A DNA stretch of 64,000 nucleotides. It comes from Heliocidaris erythrogramma (taxonomy: Eukaryota; Echinodermata; Echinoidea; Camarodonta; Echinometridae). Position numbers and translations under genes: made by a program. Shown one piece after another: positions 31,440-41,426 of this stretch. Positions within the stretch are counted from its first letter, which is position 1, and each line of letters begins with the position of its first letter. Below the pieces are notes generated by a model. The model made no database searches. It was not told the origin of the DNA and saw only the letters and a list, made by a program, of their open reading frames with translations. Location: contig CM046864.1 of NCBI GenBank assembly GCA_025617745.1, positions 27,094,199-27,158,198 on the forward strand. The letters are read 5' to 3'.

Positions 31440-33530
31440 AGCTAGAAATCCTCCGCAAGAGAAAAACGCTCGGAGGAATCCCGCTGCCTGAACCCAAGCA
31501 AAGCCGAACCCTGCGCGCGGGTTGACTAAAAGTCAGGGAAAGTTTAGAACAAAGCAATCGCTTCTACCCCACAAAGGGAGAGCAACTAAGGCTCTGCCTG
31601 CCCCAGCGATTCGGAACAGGAGCAGGGGATGTGAATCCTGGTACAAGGGACCAACCCTGAGTCTGGGCAAAGCCCATCTCACACTGAACATCTCAGCTTG
31701 AGAGACCGGAGGGCTAGCTAAACCCGATGGGCAAGAGGCAGGCAAAGCCTTGCCTCTTTTAGCCCCTTCCCTAGGCTTCTGATTGGCCCAAAAAGAGCCT
31801 AAGTCGAAACCCGCTTTTCAGAGCGTTTATTCGGTTTCGTTCGGATCCCCGAAGCCCTTCGGGAACACGAACCGAACCCTCCGCTGAGGGACGCTCACCT
31901 CCCTTTATGGGAGAAGTGCGCTGAGGGTATTGAACCCAAAGACGCGCACCAATTACCCATATCGGCCGAGCAAGGAGATGCAACAGACATGGGCCGGACG
32001 CCAAGGCGCCCAGAGCAAGGGCGGACCGGGGTGACCCGGCAAAGGAACGCCAACAAAGGACTCAGCAGGAATCCCGCTGCTTAAACCAACGCGAAGTCGA
32101 ACCCTGCGCGCGGGTTGACTAAAATTCAGAGAGATATCTGGACAACAAAGCAATCGCTTCCACCCCACAGAGGGCGAGCGATTGAGACTCCGCCTGCCCA
32201 AGCGATTCAAAAAAGAAGCTTGAGAGACCACCTCCAAATCTGGTTCCACCCGAGTGGAAAGAGACAAAGGAACGCTAACAAAGGCCTCAGCATGCAGAGC
32301 CCCGCATGGTTCAACGAAAGTCTCCTCACCCAGCGGCGCCCCAAGGGCCGCGGGAATAGGAGGCACTTGCGAAACCGACTCAGACAAAGACGAATCCAAC
32401 ACAAAAGGCTGATTAGTCTCAAAGTCAGACCCCTGAATAGGGACAGAAGTCAGGGTTGAAGTAGCCGGTACAAGGACCCACCCTGATTCTGAGCAAAAGC
32501 CCGCATCATGCTGAACATGTCAGCTTGAGAGGAGCTAGCTGGGTTAGCCAGGCCAGACGGGCAAGAGGCCGGCAAAGCCTTGTCACTTTTTGCCCTCTTC
32601 TTGGCCTTTTTCTTGGCTGGCTCGACAAGAGTCGTAGCCGAAACCCTTTTGTTAGAACGCTTAATCGGTTTCGTTCGGATCTCCGAAGCCACTTCGGTAA
32701 CACGAACCGATCCCTCCGCGGAGGGACGTTCACTTCCCCAAAAAGGGATTGGAGCGCTCATGGCGTAAGCCTAGAGAATCGCCCAAATCACCCATATTGG
32801 CTAAGCAAGAAGATGCAGTAGCCATGGGTTGGGAGCTAAAAGCTCCCAGTGCGTGGGCAGACCGAGATGACTCGGTATGTGCCCGATGACTACTAAAGGC
32901 GTGTGAACCCGCTATTGGACCGCTAGAAAGCGGCAATAGGGGAGCACTAGTAGTCACGCACTCAGGTGAAAACACCTGTTGCTCCGAAGAGCGTCCATAA
33001 TTGTTAGCTCGAGCATTCCCATTAGCTGGCAATGTAGACAGCCCAGGAAGTACCCGTTCCCCCATATGGCGTTTGCCGGGGGCTAGGGTTTGAGAACCCA
33101 GACCAACATGGACTAAGCCCGTGGGTTGCCCTGCAGTAGTGGGGCGCGTCTCCCCTAACGGATCAGAGCGAGTGAACGCTACCGTACGGGAAACAACCGC
33201 CTCCCCCCTCTGGTCTCAGCGACCGGGGGATTGGAATCGTTAGATATCCAAACCACTAGAATCTGACGCCACCCACCCCGAAACCACGGGCTTCGGAGTT
33301 GACAATCCCGACTCAGTTAACGCCACCCGTCCCGAAGCCGCAAGCTACGAGACTGGCAAACTCTGCAAGGAAACACCACTAGGCCAACCTTAGCCCTCCT
33401 CCCTCCCCCATGTACCGAAGTACTCGGGAGAGTTCTGGAAGGCCGAGTCGTCTTGCTAGACGACTCTTCGGAAGAAGCAGGTCTCCTTGACCTAGCTGCT
33501 TCTTCCGAATCCATACCACTGCAATAAAAC
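31440..33530 (-). pseudogene. DIRS copy 2 gag, broken and partly duplicated
   Basis: The start context at about 33512 reads MDSEEAARSRRPASSEESSS. The interior matches copy 4 (PSAEGSVRV, KKRVSATTLVEPAKKK, MFSMMRAFAQ). Segments at about 31470-32000 and 32065-32840 are two homologous copies of the same gag region, each with the CCGCTGC...CGAACCCTGCGCGCGGG and CCTCCGCTGAGGGACG phrases, so part of gag is duplicated. Multiple frameshifts. Confidence 0.75.
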
Positions 33531-33810
33531 AGACAATAAAGTATACATTTCAAAATAAGAAATACTTCAACTGAATGCAGTAAAATAAGGGTAAATTTTA
33601 TTTGGGAGATACGCACAAAAGGATTTTCACAGCCAAAAAACCGTAAGAACAAACACCGAACCCAAAGGCTCGGTGACAAACGGAAACACCCGCAAACACA
33701 CAGAAATATCTACGTGGGGCTGACCGTGAAAGGGAAAAATAAATGCCAAGAAAAGGATATCAAAAATCCCTTGCAATCGGCAAAAGTGACTACTAAAACA
33801 CACAGTACTA

Positions 33811-34625
33811 CACTAAAGGAAAAAAGAAACTTATAAAAGTTCAAGAGATCACCAAATTAAATTCTCTGCATGGAAATGTACCAAATTTGGATATAATGTT
33901 GATTCAATGCATGGCTTTAAATGACAGTCAATAACAAAAAGTTTTCTTCAATGCCACAAAAGAAATGTGCACTGAAGCAAAGGACTCTCTAATCCCCAAG
34001 TCACAAAGACAAACTGCAGCCTTGTACACCATATGCATGTCAATGAATGAAACAAAAGAATTTCAAAAGGGATTTGCAAGTTCATATCCAAACAGATTAA
34101 TAGCCAGTATGTCCACCTCTAGCTTGCTGGCAAGCTGTACACCGTCTTCGCATGCTTCCGATCAGATTCGCGATGGTAGCCTGGGGAACATTGTTCCATT
34201 CCTCTTGCAGTGCTGCAATGAGCGTCTCCCTATTGATGGGTTGATTGTCACGCCTTGACACACGTCGACCAAGCTCTTCCCAGAGATGTTCAATTGGGGA
34301 AAGGTCTGGTGAACGGGCGCACCATGGCAGAACATCAATATCCTCTTGCTCGAGGGGTGCAAATCCCTTTTGAAATTCTTTTGTTTCATTCATTGACATG
34401 CATATGGTGTACAAGGCTGCAGTTTGTCTTTGTGACTTGGGGATTAGAGAGTCCTTTGCTTCAGTGCACATTTCTTTTGTGGCATTGAAGAAAACTTTTT
34501 GTTATTGACTGTCATTTAAAGCCATGCATTGAATCAACATTATATCCAAATTTGGTACATTTCCATGCAGAGAATTTAATTTGGTGATCTCTTGAACTTT
34601 TATAAGTTTCTTTTTTCCTTTAGTG
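33811..34625 (-). mobile_element. Tc1-type foldback derivative with 268-bp TIRs
   Basis: The left arm (33811-34078) and right arm (34358-34625) are near-identical inverted copies starting CACTAAAGGAAAAAAGAAAC, flanked by TA (33809-33810 and 34626-34627). Only about 280 bp lie between the arms. They encode the end of a Tc1 transposase, so the element is non-autonomous. It sits at the 5' side of DIRS copy 2. Confidence 0.9.
34097..34358 (-). pseudogene. C-terminal fragment of a Tc1 transposase
   Basis: About 86 residues: DIDVLPWCARSPDLSPIEHL, WEELGRRVSRR, LQEEWNNVPQ, LIGSMRRRC and ARGGHTGY. This is the end of the DDE domain; the third catalytic acid is the Glu of SPIEH. The N-terminal DNA-binding and DD regions are absent, and the open frame upstream is only TIR sequence. 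It cannot be functional by itself. Confidence 0.88.
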
Positions 34626-34645
34626 TATGATTTATTGCAGTAAAT

Positions 34646-34730
34646 TGTAGTAGACGACCACTACGAGAACTACAACGCAATACATTGCAACGGCGGGTTT
34701 TTTCCAGTGTGTCATAGGAATACATGCTTA
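34646..34730. repeat. ~1.1 kb tandem repeat, end of unit C
   Basis: GTAGTAGACGACC, ACAACGCAATACATTGCAAC, GGCGGGTTTTTTCCAGTGTG and AATACATGC align with 24028-24115 and 38550-38612. The TTA at 34728-34730 is the left copy of a target duplication. Confidence 0.75.
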
Positions 34731-37508
34731 TAGGCCAGGAGCCTGTCCCGAAATAGTCGCACCATTTTACCCATATGATTTTGACTCCTTAATGTTACTT
34801 AAACCATATTAGTCATTGACAAGTTTTTTCAGCCTGAACGAAGCCGCCGAGTTTGGCCCCATGTGCCCCCGAAAGGGACTCCAAAGTTGGGTCGATTTCA
34901 CCCAATCTCCTTCATTTCTAGTTCACAATGCCTAGTTCACATTTGGCTTGCGATGTGTCTACGGAGCCCGTAAACTGCCCGTATCCCCCTTTCCGCGCGG
35001 CCTCCGTGCGGAGGCTGTAAGATTTTCGTGCGGATTCACGGGCTCCGCAGCCTTTACGATTTGTTATCGAGGAGTTTGACAAATTTTTAAAAATCGTAAG
35101 ACCGTTGCCCGTAGACATGTCGTAGGTGACATCGCACAATCCTCGCACAGGCACCGTGCAATGGCCAAGCGTGATCGTGCAGCAAACGCACGATTTTTTA
35201 TGGACATGGGGGCAAAAAAAATTGTAAGGAAATTGTACATTCGCACGGCCCTCGCACAGCTATCGCAAGGTTGCCGCTCGCTGCCCGTGCAGTACCCGTA
35301 AAATATGAAATATGTACACATAATCCCTATTGCTGGGGATTGGGATCCTCAAACGGCACGGCGACTGCACAGTCACCGCACCACCTCCGTGAAGCCTCGC
35401 CACGGGAGCCGTGCGGGCTCCGTACAATTTCCTCATGGAGGTTGTGGAGACTGTACGGCAACTGCATTGATATCGCACGATGCCCGTAGGGAATTTAGAC
35501 GGGTTGCCCCCGAAGAACAAAATTGCACGATGCCCGTAGACAATGTGAACACAAATGCCGTAGCCGTGCGTATTATAATTTTCTCGAAGTGAAATTTGGT
35601 GTCAATAAATCATTTCATTAATATGTTATTAAGTTGTGAAAAATGTATTGATTTGTATTTTGTTAAATGTCCAAAAGATATTGTCAGAATTATGTAAACA
35701 CACACATTGTTTATATCCACTTGTTTGAAAAGGAATAATAGAATGGACTGTCAGATATCTGTTTTATGTGACTGCCAGGCTGGAATGTACTACTCATGTG
35801 TTAATTACACATATACCAATCAAGCTCCTCTATTATGCCTTGTCAGATGGTTTTGTTTTGTAATGTCCAGTCATACTACATCCTACTGACAGTTTGGCGC
35901 ATGGGGGAGAATGGGTGAAATCGACCCGACTTCGGGGTCCCTATCGAGTATGGGGCGCCAAGTGTACCCTGACTGCTTCTGTTACAAATCAATGATTGTT
36001 ACAAAATCACCCTGCAATTTTACTTTTGTAACAAAATCAAGTGGGGATGGATTTTGTAACAAAATTAGTGGGGGATTGATTTTGTTACAAAATCAATCCC
36101 CACTGGTGATTTTGTTACAAAATCACTAGTGTGTGTTAATTTTGTAACAAAATCAATCCCCCAATATTGATTTGGTTACAAAATCAACCCAACTAGTGAT
36201 TGTTACAAAATCAACATGCACTAGTGATTCTGTTACAAAATCAAGCCGCAGTATCGATTCCGTTACAAAAGCAACATAACTAGTGATTTTGTATCCGAAA
36301 TAAATGAACGATACGTACTGGCGATACTTTTGACTCCAACTGCATGATATCGATATCACAGAGGAAGCAACAAAAATATTGGTTCTCATCCCCAAAAGTT
36401 TTATGTAATTAAAAACAAAACCGAGTATATTAACACATTAGAACATTTTTGATAAAAATATGACATATCTTTGCACAAAGTATATTTTTATTTCCAATAA
36501 AATTAAATCGAAGATTTTTGGTGGAAAAAACTGTTTCAGGTTTATGCCCATTTTCCTTGCCGTGAGAATAGGCGTCTCTTCAGGATCGGATCGTCGGATC
36601 GTCGAATCTACCGTACAATGCTACGCGCGCTACGGTATCGACGCATGCATCTTTCGTCAGCTCAAATTTGCATCAGGTCTGTATGATTAATATTTCATCC
36701 AATAAAAGAAATTAAAATTGAATGATTTATTGCTAAAAGCCTCAAACAAATTGATGGCAACCCTGCCCCTGGCACTGCTCTCCTGCCCTTGAGTTGAGGA
36801 TTGACCGGCTTTGCCCCACTGGCGCTGCATTGCGACGCAGCTGAGCTGAGCCGAGGGTGCGGCGGGTGAGCTAGCTGGGTGGCCGGCCAGGCCCAGCGGA
36901 CTTTTTATAGTCTTAAGTTGTAATAAAAGTAATAGTCTAAGTTCGAGTGAAAAGTATCGCAAGTAGGTATCGTTTATTTATTTCGGATACAAAATCACTA
37001 GTAAGGTTGCTTTTGTAACAAAAGCAGTACTGCGGATTGATTTTGTTACAGAATCACTAGTGCGAGTTGCTTTCGTAACAAAAGCAGTATTGCGGATTGA
37101 TTTTGTAACAGAATCATTTGTGGGGGTTGATTTTGTAACAAAATCACTAGTGGAGGATTGATTTTGTAACAAAATCAATAGTGCATGTTGATTTTGTAAC
37201 AGAATCACTAGTGGGGTTGATTGTAACAAAATCACTAGTGCATGTTGATTTTGTAACAAAATCACCAGTGGGGATTGATTTTGTTACAAAAGTAAAATTG
37301 CAGGGTGATTTTATCATTGATTTTGTAACAGAAGCAGACAGGGTACACTTGGCGCCCCATAATCGAGGGCCCTGTGGGCCAACCTCGACGGCTACGATTA
37401 GGCCGACAAGCTTTTTTGTCAATGACTTAGAAGGTCTAAGTAACTTTAAGCGTTCAAATATTATGGGTAAAATGGGGTGACCATTTTGCGGAACAGACTC
37501 CCAGACTA
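34731..37508. mobile_element. Long-TIR element with TTA duplication (PIF/Harbinger-like target)
   Basis: The ends TAGGCCAGGAGCCTGT and, inverted, TAGTCTGGGAGTCTGT extend about 90 bp (both contain CATTTTACCCATA and GTCATTGACAA). TTA flanks both sides (34728-34730 and 37509-37511). Paralogous units at 38612-38625 (ACATGATTGAGCGA) and 60630-60645 show the empty site. The 3-bp TTA duplication fits PIF/Harbinger, but no transposase is visible. The GC-rich interior (34960-35580) has internal inverted repeats such as GGAAATTGTAC. A foldback element is nested at 35949-37361. Confidence 0.75.
35949..37361. mobile_element. Foldback element with palindromic arms and 6-bp duplication
   Basis: The termini TATGGGGCGCCAAGTGTACC are inverted copies, and ATCGAG flanks both ends (35943-35948 and 37362-37367). 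Each arm (about 35985-36340 and 36955-37330) is a tandem series of about ten 30-34-bp units built on the palindrome TGATTTTGTTACAAAATCA plus a CACTAGT spacer. The core (36350-36950) is unrelated and has no frame of note. The layout is that of a foldback transposon moved in trans. Confidence 0.85.
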
Positions 37509-37511
37509 TTA

Positions 37512-38809
37512 AGCGAATTAAGAGATTCAATAAGTCTGATTGATTGCACATTCTATTATATACACTTTACCTTCAAAAGAAATGTTATTCAATAACCTTC
37601 CCAATACTCGAAGTGGGAACAAATATGTGTTGTATGAGGTCGGTAGGCGCACTGCTTTTCGTTCGCTCTTTGATCATACGCACAATAGTTCCCCGAAATA
37701 GTTCTTTCGAAACTGTCCAAAAAGGATGTATTGTAAAGTTTGAAGTGGAATATTTATAACCTACTGTACTAAAATAGAAGGTTTGCTCTATTGACTGTTT
37801 ATGTGCTTTCGAAATGCGTTTACAAAACAAACTGATCTAAATCATGAAATATAATTATTTTTGAGAGACATAATATCCGATTTTCGCTGTCTTGATTATC
37901 ACTGTCCATTACAATTTGGACAGCATTCTTCAATAGCCTTGAGTGTCATAACAGTAGGAAATGTCGTCTGAACGCTGCACATGGCCATATTCTTTTTCAT
38001 TGTGATTGATTTGGAGCGTTATTCTTCAGTTACGTAGGACAACTTTATCTCTCGAAACATTCGAGCTATTTACCTTTACATTATACTTGATTTGAGTTCT
38101 TTACCCAATATTGTTTTGTAGCCGACTCCAATGCTAGTCAAAGATAAATTGTTTTTAATGTAAAAATAGAGCAATTAAACTTCAAACTTCACTCTTAAAA
38201 CACAAAAGGAGCAGAAATTTCTCCGTAATTAATCAATAATTCTAACTTTTCTCTTTGGTAGTTCTTAAACGGTTTAAATTTACAGTTGATAAGTTTTTAC
38301 CGTTTTACGACACATCCTCCGGCGACAATGCTCCGCGACAATTCCGCAAACTAAGCGAATGGACTCAACATTATTCCCTAACCTAACCCTTATCTAAACC
38401 TAAGACGGACAATGAACGACAGATTCAGCCTATAATTTACATACAACTTCATCCATCTTTTGATTCTAACACATGCTCGTTGTGAACCACTAAACTGGAA
38501 AAGCACATTACTAATACATGCATCACGTGAAGAAAGATGTAGACTATTATGAGAAAGACACCGCAATGCATTACAAAGACGGGTTTTCCAGTGTGCTGTA
38601 TAAATACATGATTGAGCGACGAAATTCAATACAGTCTCAGTGAACGCTCATTTGATTGTATAAACTTCCTTCAAAATAGATATTATTCATGACCTTCTCA
38701 ATGCACGACAATTGTAGTAACATGTAAGTGTTGTGTGAGGTCGGTAGGAGCGCTTTTCTGTTAGTTCGCTTTTTTAATAATACTCACAGTATAGTTTTAT
38801 TTTGAAACA
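37512..38809. repeat. ~1.1 kb tandem repeat, unit D and start of unit E
   Basis: The best-preserved unit (about 37535-38645, 1.11 kb). Its beginning (TTTACCTTCAAAAGAAATG, GTTGTATGAGGTCGGTAGGC) recurs at 38660-38760 (AACTTCCTTCAAAATAG, TTGTGTGAGGTCGGTAGGAG), which proves tandem arrangement. Unit E is cut at 38809 by DIRS copy 3. No reading frame is conserved between units. Confidence 0.85.
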
Positions 38810-39041
38810 GTAAAATCAGAATTGATTTTATTATTTGCTAGATAAATCTATGTACCTACCTATTTGCTAGTCTTCCGACTACGCAAGCCATTCGAGTAAT
38901 TAAAGTCACGACAGTGCATATACCCCCCTAGGATCACGCCTTCCTCTGTGCACGTACGCATGACGCGCGCACACAATCCTCCTCTTTACGAGCAGCCTCA
39001 GACAAACTTTGACATGTTGCTAGGCAAGGAGTGGGGTAGGA

Positions 39042-39130
39042 CATAGGTAGGTACATAGATTTATCTAGCAAATAATAAAATCAATTCTGATTTTACTGAT
39101 TTACTACAATAAATCAATGTACCTACCTAT
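39042..39130. repeat. Internal complementary region of DIRS copy 3
   Basis: AGGTAGGTACATAGATTTAT...CTGATTTTAC joined to TGATTTACTACAATAAATCA, matching this subfamily's own end at 38810-38870. Confidence 0.82.
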
Positions 39131-39179
39131 TTGCTAGACCAGCACAGATTCAAATGGGGGGCATGTCCCAAGAGGAAGG

Positions 39180-39548
39180 TCAACAGGAACCCAAGGATGA
39201 CGTTGCAGCTTGCAACGTCTTGTTAGAAAAAGACTCTTCAGACAGAACATCTTTTAAATAAAAAGATGTGAAGGACGTGGAGGAACGCCAGTAGGCTGCC
39301 CTCATAATGTCCACTAGGGGCACCCCTTGGAAAAGAGCCCAAGAGGCACTGATGCCCCTGGTATCGTGAGCACGGGGCTTCCCATCAGTCAATAGGGCCT
39401 CCGGCCCAGCTGCCTGGATCGCTTCGACTATCCATCTAGAAATGGATTCTCTGGAAGCGGCGGAAAAGGGCTCTCGAATGATGACAAAAAGCTGATCACT
39501 CTTACGAAGAGTCTTAGTCCTATCTAAATACCATTTCAAGGCCCTCAC
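39180..39548 (-). pseudogene. DIRS copy 3 tyrosine recombinase, C-terminal part only
   Basis: 122 residues with RALKWYLDRTK, SRWIVEAIQAAG, the H-x-x-R box HDTRGISASWALFQG, AAYWRSSTSF and the nucleophile context TSFYLKD. The region from VLRKVKEDRAWLLLIAP onward jumps straight to this part, so about 250 residues (core-binding part and first catalytic Arg) are deleted at about 39555. It is inactive. Confidence 0.82.
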
Positions 39549-39650
39549 CGGACACCAGCAGGTCTGGAAACCAATGTCTCGCTGGCCAATGTGGAGCTAT
39601 CAACAAGAGCCAAGCCCTGTCCTCCTTGACCTTCCTCAAGACCTGAGGGA

Positions 39651-41426
39651 TCAGAGGAATGGAGGGATCAGAGGAATGGGGGGAAAAGCGTACCCCCGGA
39701 TAGCTCCCCAATGGAGGGAAAAGGCATCCATCGCCCACGCCTCCTGATCCCGAACCCGCGAGCAATACCTCGGGAGTCGGTGATTGAGGGTGGAGGCGAA
39801 CAGATCGATCTCCAGAGGACCCCACACCTCTTGGAGAAGAGAAAACACCTCCGGATGAAGAGTCCACTCTGACTGGAGGCATTTGCCCCGCGACAGAAAA
39901 TCCGCGATCAGATTTTCCTGACCGGGAATGTAGGAGGCTACCGGAATAATGTTCATAGACTGGCACCACCTCCACAACTGGGCAGCTAAGGTGTTCAGAG
40001 AGGAAGACCGAGTGCCGCCTTGGCGATTGATATAGGCAGCTACTGTGACATTGTCCGTAAGAACGAGTACAGTGCGACCAACAAGACTGGGCTTGAAATG
40101 ATGAAGAGACATGCTGACCGCCATCATTTCCAAAACATTGATATGGGGCATAACTCTCAAGTGAGACCAGTCCCCTGAAATCATCTCGCCCCGGCAATGA
40201 CCGCCCCAACCGAGAAGGGAGGCGTCTGTCGTCAGAGAAACTGACGGAAGAGGTGTACAGAGAGGCTTGCCTTGGGCAAGAAACGAACTGTTCGACCAGG
40301 GGGCGAGAAGGAGCTTGATATCTCTTGGGAGTGGAATCCACCCCAAAAGAGAATCTTTGCCCGGTCTGTAAAACTTGAGGAGGTGCCTCTGAAAGGGCCT
40401 CATCAACAGCCTGCAGTCTGGTAAGACGTCGACTAGACTGGCCAGATAGCCCAGGAATTGAAGCCATTGTCTGGCTCTGACCCTGCGGGCTACTCGCAAT
40501 GACCGTGCGGTCATGGTGATAGTCCGAATTCTGTCCCGACTGGGGCGGGCAAGCTGATTCGGGATATATATCTCCGCACCCAAGTACACCGGGGTACGTG
40601 TGGGAGATAATTCCGATTTTTCCCAGTTTATCAGAAAGCCTAAGTCTTGCGTTAGTCGCAGTAAAAGGCATAACTGATCCAACAGGAGGGACTCTGAGTT
40701 TGCAACTAGGAGCCAATCGTCTAGATAGACGAATAATCGGAGGCCGCGATTCCGTAGAAACGCGGCCAGGGCCGACACTATTCGAGTAAAGACTCGAGGG
40801 GCCGGCCTCAGCCCAAAGGGCAGGGCACGAAATCGAAACGTTTCGCCCTGGAACGCGAATCCCAGCAAATTTCTCGACAGAGAGTGAATGGGAATGTGAA
40901 AGTACGCGTCTTTGAGATCGAGGGAGATCGCAAGGTCGTCCCGCTTGATCAAGGGCAGAATAGATGCCAAGGTCTCCATGCGAAAATGCACTGGAGGTAT
41001 AAACCTGTTGATTCTTTTCATGTTTAGAATCATACGTAAACTTCCCGAGCGCTTGGGAATGACAAAAATTGGGGAGAGACAGAGATGAGGATGATCTCTC
41101 GCCCTTTCTACAGCGCCCTTTCCCAGCAGCGTGGCGATCTCTGAGGAGATGTGCTGCTGGAAAAGGGCCGACATTGGAGGCGGGCGGATTCTGATGGCGC
41201 CGTTTGGAATCGGCTTTATCAGATCTATGTAAAAGCCGTCGCGCACGACGGATAGTACGAAGGCGTCGCCGGAGATTGCCTCCCAAACTGGGAGGAATCT
41301 CTGGAGCCGCCCGCCTACACTGTCCACAAGCACTCGGGGTAAGGTATCAAAAGGCCGACTTGGGCCTGACCGTGCCCTTGGCGGCGGTCTTACGCCCCCC
41401 TCTTCCTCTCGCCGAGCCTCTACCAC
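39651..41426 (-). CDS. DIRS copy 3 reverse transcriptase-RNase H, intact frame
   Basis: A 591-residue frame, the best-preserved pol in the window. RT: SPIFVIPKRSGSLRMILNMK (about 120-140), SLDLKDAYFHIPIH (about 175-188), LPFGLRPAPRVF, the active site VYLDDWLLVA (about 238-247) and LGFLINWEKSEL. A connection with MRPFQRHLLKFYRP follows. RNase H: SLTTDASLLGWGGHC, INVLEMMAVSMSL, VLTDNVTVAAYINRQGG, then ENLIADFLSRG. The frame overlaps the end of gag (41347-41426) in another phase, so translation of pol probably needs recoding or re-initiation. Residues before about 40 are arbitrary because the start is not certain. Confidence 0.88.
   Translation of the reverse strand: MVEARREEEGGVRPPPRARSGPSRPFDTLPRVLVDSVGGRLQRFLPVWEAISGDAFVLSVVRDGFYIDLIKPIPNGAIRIRPPPMSALFQQHISSEIATLLGKGAVERARDHPHLCLSPIFVIPKRSGSLRMILNMKRINRFIPPVHFRMETLASILPLIKRDDLAISLDLKDAYFHIPIHSLSRNLLGFAFQGETFRFRALPFGLRPAPRVFTRIVSALAAFLRNRGLRLFVYLDDWLLVANSESLLLDQLCLLLRLTQDLGFLINWEKSELSPTRTPVYLGAEIYIPNQLARPSRDRIRTITMTARSLRVARRVRARQWLQFLGYLASLVDVLPDCRLLMRPFQRHLLKFYRPGKDSLLGWIPLPRDIKLLLAPWSNSSFLAQGKPLCTPLPSVSLTTDASLLGWGGHCRGEMISGDWSHLRVMPHINVLEMMAVSMSLHHFKPSLVGRTVLVLTDNVTVAAYINRQGGTRSSSLNTLAAQLWRWCQSMNIIPVASYIPGQENLIADFLSRGKCLQSEWTLHPEVFSLLQEVWGPLEIDLFASTLNHRLPRYCSRVRDQEAWAMDAFSLHWGAIRGYAFPPIPLIPPFL

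Larger units (their letters stand above)
28345..34645 (-). mobile_element. DIRS-like retrotransposon, copy 2
   Basis: Minus-strand element whose outer end begins TTTGTAAAATCAGCACTGAT at 28345; the other end is the 20-base stub ATGATTTATTGCAGTAAATT at 34626-34645. It keeps the internal complementary region, a continuous recombinase frame, and broken RT and gag. About 205 bp are lost from RT near 30770. A Tc1-type element (33811-34625) replaces roughly 300 bp of the 5' region just inside the stub. It sits inside unit C of the ~1.1 kb repeat. Confidence 0.9.

Noticed and set aside
35260-35592. Overlapping 86- and 95-residue frames
   Set aside because: GC-rich inverted repeats inside the TTA element open frames on both strands; no domain is present.
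37147-37551. 134-residue frame with repeated D-F-V-T-K-S
   Set aside because: It is a translation of the foldback element's palindrome array.
39520-41286. 588-residue minus-strand frame rich in Ser/Arg
   Set aside because: It is another frame of DIRS copy 3 RT-RNase H. Only the last residues, past the pol frameshift, belong to the element's protein.
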